This document shows positions 56,060-58,828 of a DNA stretch of 58,828 nucleotides, piece after piece (position 1 is the stretch's first letter; each line of letters opens with the position of its first letter). The stretch is from Chitinispirillaceae bacterium. Lineage in GTDB: Bacteria > Fibrobacterota > Chitinivibrionia > Chitinivibrionales > Chitinispirillaceae. Below the pieces are notes generated by a model. That model had not been told where the DNA came from. It was given only the letters and a program-made list of their open reading frames with translations, and did no database searches. The stretch is from NCBI GenBank assembly GCA_016932075.1, contig JAFGDP010000026.1:1-58828 (forward strand). The letters run 5' to 3'. Made by a program: the position numbers and the translations under genes.

Positions 56060-57718
56060 CTATTCCGCGCGGACATTATCGACCCAGAAATCGAACGGCG
56101 CGTTTTTTCCGGCCCTCAGTTCCACTTCGCACTCGCGCGAACCAGGCATATCTGAAGTAAAGGGAAGCGCCGCTTCCTTCCAGCGTTTAATGACCACGGA
56201 CCGGTAGCGCGCGGAGTATGAAGGTATAAACGCAGACCCGTTGTAGTAACGCCATTTGCCGGTGCCCGACCGAACCCGTATCGAAAGGTTGCCTGAGCCT
56301 CGTATGGCAAACCTGATAACATTGGCGCGAGAAGCATTAAGCGACTGGCGCTCCAGGATCGTGCGACCGCCGCATCTGTTTTTTGCGGCTGCCGCCCCAT
56401 GCAACCGCAGGCTGAACCTGCCTGCAAATGCCCCTTGGGTATCCCGGACCAGCGATATGCCCTTCCCGCACGCCAGCCACCCGTCAAACGACTTTTCGAA
56501 ACCGCCGGTCGCCGTCTTCGTTCCTTGTGCCGCCGCATCAGGCACAGTAACACGCTCACACGCAAAAGGTCCCGTGATGAACATCGCCCGCAGCGGCAGA
56601 TGGTCGGAATATCCTTCGCCGGCATGAAACCGCCGCTTCCCATACCATCTCATCTGCCAGCGGTAGGGGACGCTGTCGCGCAATAGCTTCCCGCCCCACG
56701 TGAACACGCGGAATGAACCGTCACGGTATGATATCCCCTCCGTATCAAACAGGGACGCCGGCAGCAGCATATGGTCGAGGGTGAGAGGCGCGCCGCGATA
56801 GACATAGCTTCGCCGTTCTTTCTCCGGGAGTTCAAGCCAGAGATTGTAATGCCCGCGGAAATCGCTGTCGCTGCATAAATCGTGCTCCGTCACATACGAA
56901 ACAAACGATCCAGGTGCGCCATGCACCGTGCCAAGGACATGGTTGATTCCCGCCCTTCCCCTGGTATCATCAAGACGTTCGGTGCGCAACCTGCTCCACT
57001 GATCATAATCTGAATTCAGATCGCCCAGCACGACATATTCACTGTTTCGCGGAAGCGACCTGATTCGCTGCATAAGGGCCTGTGCCATCGCCACCCGGTG
57101 CGATTCAAGGTGTCGCTTCGAGGGCCAATGATTGACAAACAGTTTGAGCGTATGCCCGGAAAACAGGATGTCCGCTTCGAGAATATTGCGCCGCTCACCC
57201 TCCACGGTTCCTCCGCCGAACCGGTTGACCGCGCTGATCGGCAGCTGCGACAACAGGCAGGGCGCGGTGGCCGTTGCATATGGCGCGTCGGCGATCGCGC
57301 TGTAGGGATACGCCACCCCGTTGCGCCCGCATTCACGCTGAAGCTGCCGTAGCGCCTCCGCCGACTCTATTTCGCACAGCCCGACGACGTCGACACGCAT
57401 CGCCGCTATGACGCCGGCGATGTTCCGTAATTTTTTTTCCTGCGTCTGCTTGTTCCAGCCAAGCGCGCCGGGCCGGTACTCCGGATATTCATCACCGTCA
57501 AGCTGCAGGTCGAAGAGGTTTTCCACATTGTAAAAACCGATCGCAACCGTGTCCGTTCCTTCCGAACCGGAAGGGGCGTGACGCTGGGGTGCAGACTTTG
57601 GGTCTTTTTGCCCGCAGCCGCACAGCAGGATCGGCAGACACCACCAACCCAGGGCAATTATGACGCGGCGCAATAAAAAGCGGTTATGAAAAAATCCAGG
57701 GAAGGCTTTGGTGGTCAT
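56060..57718 (-). CDS. EEP-family phosphodiesterase/nuclease lipoprotein
   Basis: The product has about 552 residues. A signal peptide ends in the lipobox LLCGC. The endonuclease/exonuclease/phosphatase core starts at IGFYNVENLFD and has GLCEIES (catalytic Glu), FVNHWPSKR (His) and VVLGDLNSDYD. A ~150-residue C-terminal jelly-roll-like part (FDGWLACGKG ... FDFWVDNVRAE) resembles carbohydrate-binding modules. Secreted members of this family cut DNA or phosphodiesters outside the cell. The start at 57718 puts the lipobox in the usual place. The 57805 frame adds 29 cysteine-containing residues with no function. Confidence 0.85.
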   Translation of the reverse strand: MTTKAFPGFFHNRFLLRRVIIALGWWCLPILLCGCGQKDPKSAPQRHAPSGSEGTDTVAIGFYNVENLFDLQLDGDEYPEYRPGALGWNKQTQEKKLRNIAGVIAAMRVDVVGLCEIESAEALRQLQRECGRNGVAYPYSAIADAPYATATAPCLLSQLPISAVNRFGGGTVEGERRNILEADILFSGHTLKLFVNHWPSKRHLESHRVAMAQALMQRIRSLPRNSEYVVLGDLNSDYDQWSRLRTERLDDTRGRAGINHVLGTVHGAPGSFVSYVTEHDLCSDSDFRGHYNLWLELPEKERRSYVYRGAPLTLDHMLLPASLFDTEGISYRDGSFRVFTWGGKLLRDSVPYRWQMRWYGKRRFHAGEGYSDHLPLRAMFITGPFACERVTVPDAAAQGTKTATGGFEKSFDGWLACGKGISLVRDTQGAFAGRFSLRLHGAAAAKNRCGGRTILERQSLNASRANVIRFAIRGSGNLSIRVRSGTGKWRYYNGSAFIPSYSARYRSVVIKRWKEAALPFTSDMPGSRECEVELRAGKNAPFDFWVDNVRAE

Positions 57719-57807
57719 AGGATCTGCACCAGAAAATACTGCTTTGCCACACCACAGACTATTGCAAACCACCAAAGCCGTGACTGACGTACAATCCGAA
57801 TGCACGG

Positions 57808-57874
57808 ATAAAAATACCGGCAGCGGAAGTTTTGAGAGAGGCTATCGATTTGGTTGTTTGACCTCCGCTGCCGG
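57808..57874 (-). terminator. Rho-independent terminator (minus strand)
   Basis: CCGGCAGCGGAGGT on the minus strand pairs with ACTTCCGCTGCCGG (one mismatch in 14, 30-base loop) and runs into TATTTTTAT. Confidence 0.7.
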
Positions 57875-58121
57875 CGCTGATGAGCAGTAAGCATTGCTGT
57901 TACCTGATACGTTTTCTAATGACGGTCTCCTCCCTTGTGCGCAATCATTCGACCACTCCCGGTCATCTGGCGACGATGACTCTCTCTTTATCAATCAACG
58001 CTTGCGCTGCGGTTTGATCGTGCTGCTTTCTAGTTAAAATGTACCCGATACCGTGTGTTCAATCAATGCAATTGGGAAAAAACCGTTCCCCGGTGGAGAA
58101 CGGAGATACGGCAGGAAGCGG

Positions 58122-58190
58122 CAATAAAAAAGCACCGGCTGCGGGGAGGATGCGCAATCAGGAAATCGCCTGGCCCCTGCCGGTGCTTTA
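58122..58190 (-). terminator. Terminator after the GH31-like gene
   Basis: On the minus strand AGCACCGGC/GCCGGTGCT plus an inner GGGG/CCCC stem is followed by TTTTTTATT. It lies 18 bases after the stop of the partial gene. Confidence 0.82.
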
Positions 58191-58207
58191 TAGTTGCGGC
58201 CGTTCGT

Positions 58208-58828
58208 TTACAGCATCAACTTGTCTACAACGGTCCGTTCAGAAGAGTTGACCCGGATAAAGTACAATGACGGCGTTGTTCGCCTGATCGCTATCGAATG
58301 ACTGGCCGACGTATTTGCGGTCCGGCTGGCAATGACCCGGCCCTGAGCATTCAGGATCTCTACGCGATGGTTGCCCCTAAACGGCACTGCAACCCTCAGT
58401 ATGCCGGCATGATGCGTTATGGAGATTTTCCGGTTCACGGTTTTGGCAAAGTGAGGAAGCACTCCAACCGGACCCTGGGCTGCATAGACCGGGAATCCGC
58501 TTGCGACATCCGCTCCTGTCGCGCCGTCCGTGCCTATATAGCACACGCCGCCATTTTCGCCGTCCCAAAGCCAGCCGGCCTGGCCGCTGTTATACTGGGC
58601 CGCGGTGATCTTTTCAAGCTCGGTATCGGCAACTTGGACATTCCTCACCTCTGGCACGCAGTGGACCTCAACGCGCCAGATCCTCTTTGCCTGCGGGCAA
58701 TATTTCGATCCTGCAAAGGCGCCGATGTTCACGGTGGTCATCTGGTTGGCAGGCGCATAGCTGAAGCTGAGGGTGGTCTTCTTCGGGGTTTCGTCCTCAT
58801 AGAGCACGAACGAGCCGGTCGACGCGGC
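58208..58828 (-). CDS. C-terminal part of a secreted GH31-like glycosidase with sorting domain
   Basis: The frame is open to the window edge, so the gene continues to the right. The first visible residues (ASTGSFVLYEDETPKKTTL) followed by an RIWRVEVH strand match the DUF5110/C-terminal module of GH31 alpha-glucosidases and xylosidases. A middle part (WLWDGENGGVCYIGT) is unrecognised. The last ~75 residues (HRVEILNAQGRVIAS ... SLYFIRVNSSERTVVDKLML) are a Por/T9SS-type C-terminal sorting domain. The enzyme would be exported and act on plant or microbial glucans. Only the last ~207 residues are visible. Confidence 0.72.
   Translation of the reverse strand, partial: AASTGSFVLYEDETPKKTTLSFSYAPANQMTTVNIGAFAGSKYCPQAKRIWRVEVHCVPEVRNVQVADTELEKITAAQYNSGQAGWLWDGENGGVCYIGTDGATGADVASGFPVYAAQGPVGVLPHFAKTVNRKISITHHAGILRVAVPFRGNHRVEILNAQGRVIASRTANTSASHSIAIRRTTPSLYFIRVNSSERTVVDKLML

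Larger units (their letters stand above)
57719..58207. other. Intergenic region with two minus-strand terminator hairpins
   Basis: No gene is supported in this stretch. It holds the two terminators listed at 57808-57874 and 58122-58190, with about 250 bases between them that lack a plausible coding frame. That interval could encode a small minus-strand RNA. Confidence 0.55.

Noticed and set aside
1..58828. CRISPR array, rRNA or tRNA genes
   Set aside because: I saw no regular short repeats with spacers, no rRNA blocks and no cloverleaf with a TTCGANNC arm that I could defend by eye.

Overview
The window looks like chromosomal DNA from an anaerobic, Gram-negative, surface-active bacterium. 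It carries many signal-peptide and lipoprotein genes with immunoglobulin-like, lamin-tail and C-terminal sorting-like modules. It also carries a secreted serpin, the end of a GH31-type glycosidase, a 2-hydroxyacyl-CoA dehydratase-activase fusion and iron-sulfur-rich NuoE/F/G-like proteins. This fits the FCB superphylum, with Fibrobacterota/Chitinispirillia as my best guess. That is inference from gene content; there is no rRNA in the window to settle it.

Layout. (1) 1-7.4 kb: a compact cassette of a TPR protein translationally coupled to a 1655-residue fusion of a BrxC/PglY-like ATPase with a PglZ phosphatase-like domain, and a divergent ComF-like phosphoribosyltransferase. Near-identical copies of the 3' end of a SEC-C zinc-motif gene lie on both sides. 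This is the best candidate for an undescribed system, a minimal BREX-like module without a methyltransferase in view. (2) 7.4-24.1 kb: a giant dehydratase-activase protein, an unrecognised 576-residue protein, a 1375-residue beta-propeller lipoprotein, glycogen phosphorylase, a sigma-54-type promoter driving a small protein plus Hsp20, a lamin-tail lipoprotein and a PorT-like barrel. (3) 24.7-34 kb: an operon of alkaline phosphatase, lipoprotein and M48 peptidase, two unrecognised proteins, a glycosyltransferase remnant and a serpin lipoprotein. (4) 34-41.4 kb: a redox-signalling locus with a sensor kinase, an NtrC-type activator, a sigma-54 promoter, a response-regulator/NuoE fusion, NuoF-like and NuoG-N-like subunits and a KorD-like ferredoxin. 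(5) 41.6-45.6 kb: DAHP synthase/chorismate mutase, an AT-rich RHS fragment island (orphan toxin tip, possible immunity gene, N-terminal stub) and a PIN protein. (6) 45.7-58.8 kb: mostly housekeeping and signalling genes: Ser/Thr kinase with ankyrin repeats, RpoD-like sigma factor, LemA, HPr, MetY, CysK, MnmA, a tandem kinase-like protein, an M29 aminopeptidase, an EEP-family lipoprotein and the C-terminal end of a secreted GH31-like enzyme.

How the genes may work together. The kinase-NtrC pair sits directly upstream of a sigma-54 site that would drive the NuoE/F/G-like operon. Because the NuoE subunit itself carries a receiver domain, redox enzyme and signalling appear physically linked. A second sigma-54 site precedes hsp20. 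MetY and CysK are adjacent sulfur-assimilation genes, and MnmA next to them uses cysteine-derived sulfur. I saw no CRISPR array, rRNA, convincing tRNA or intact transposase.
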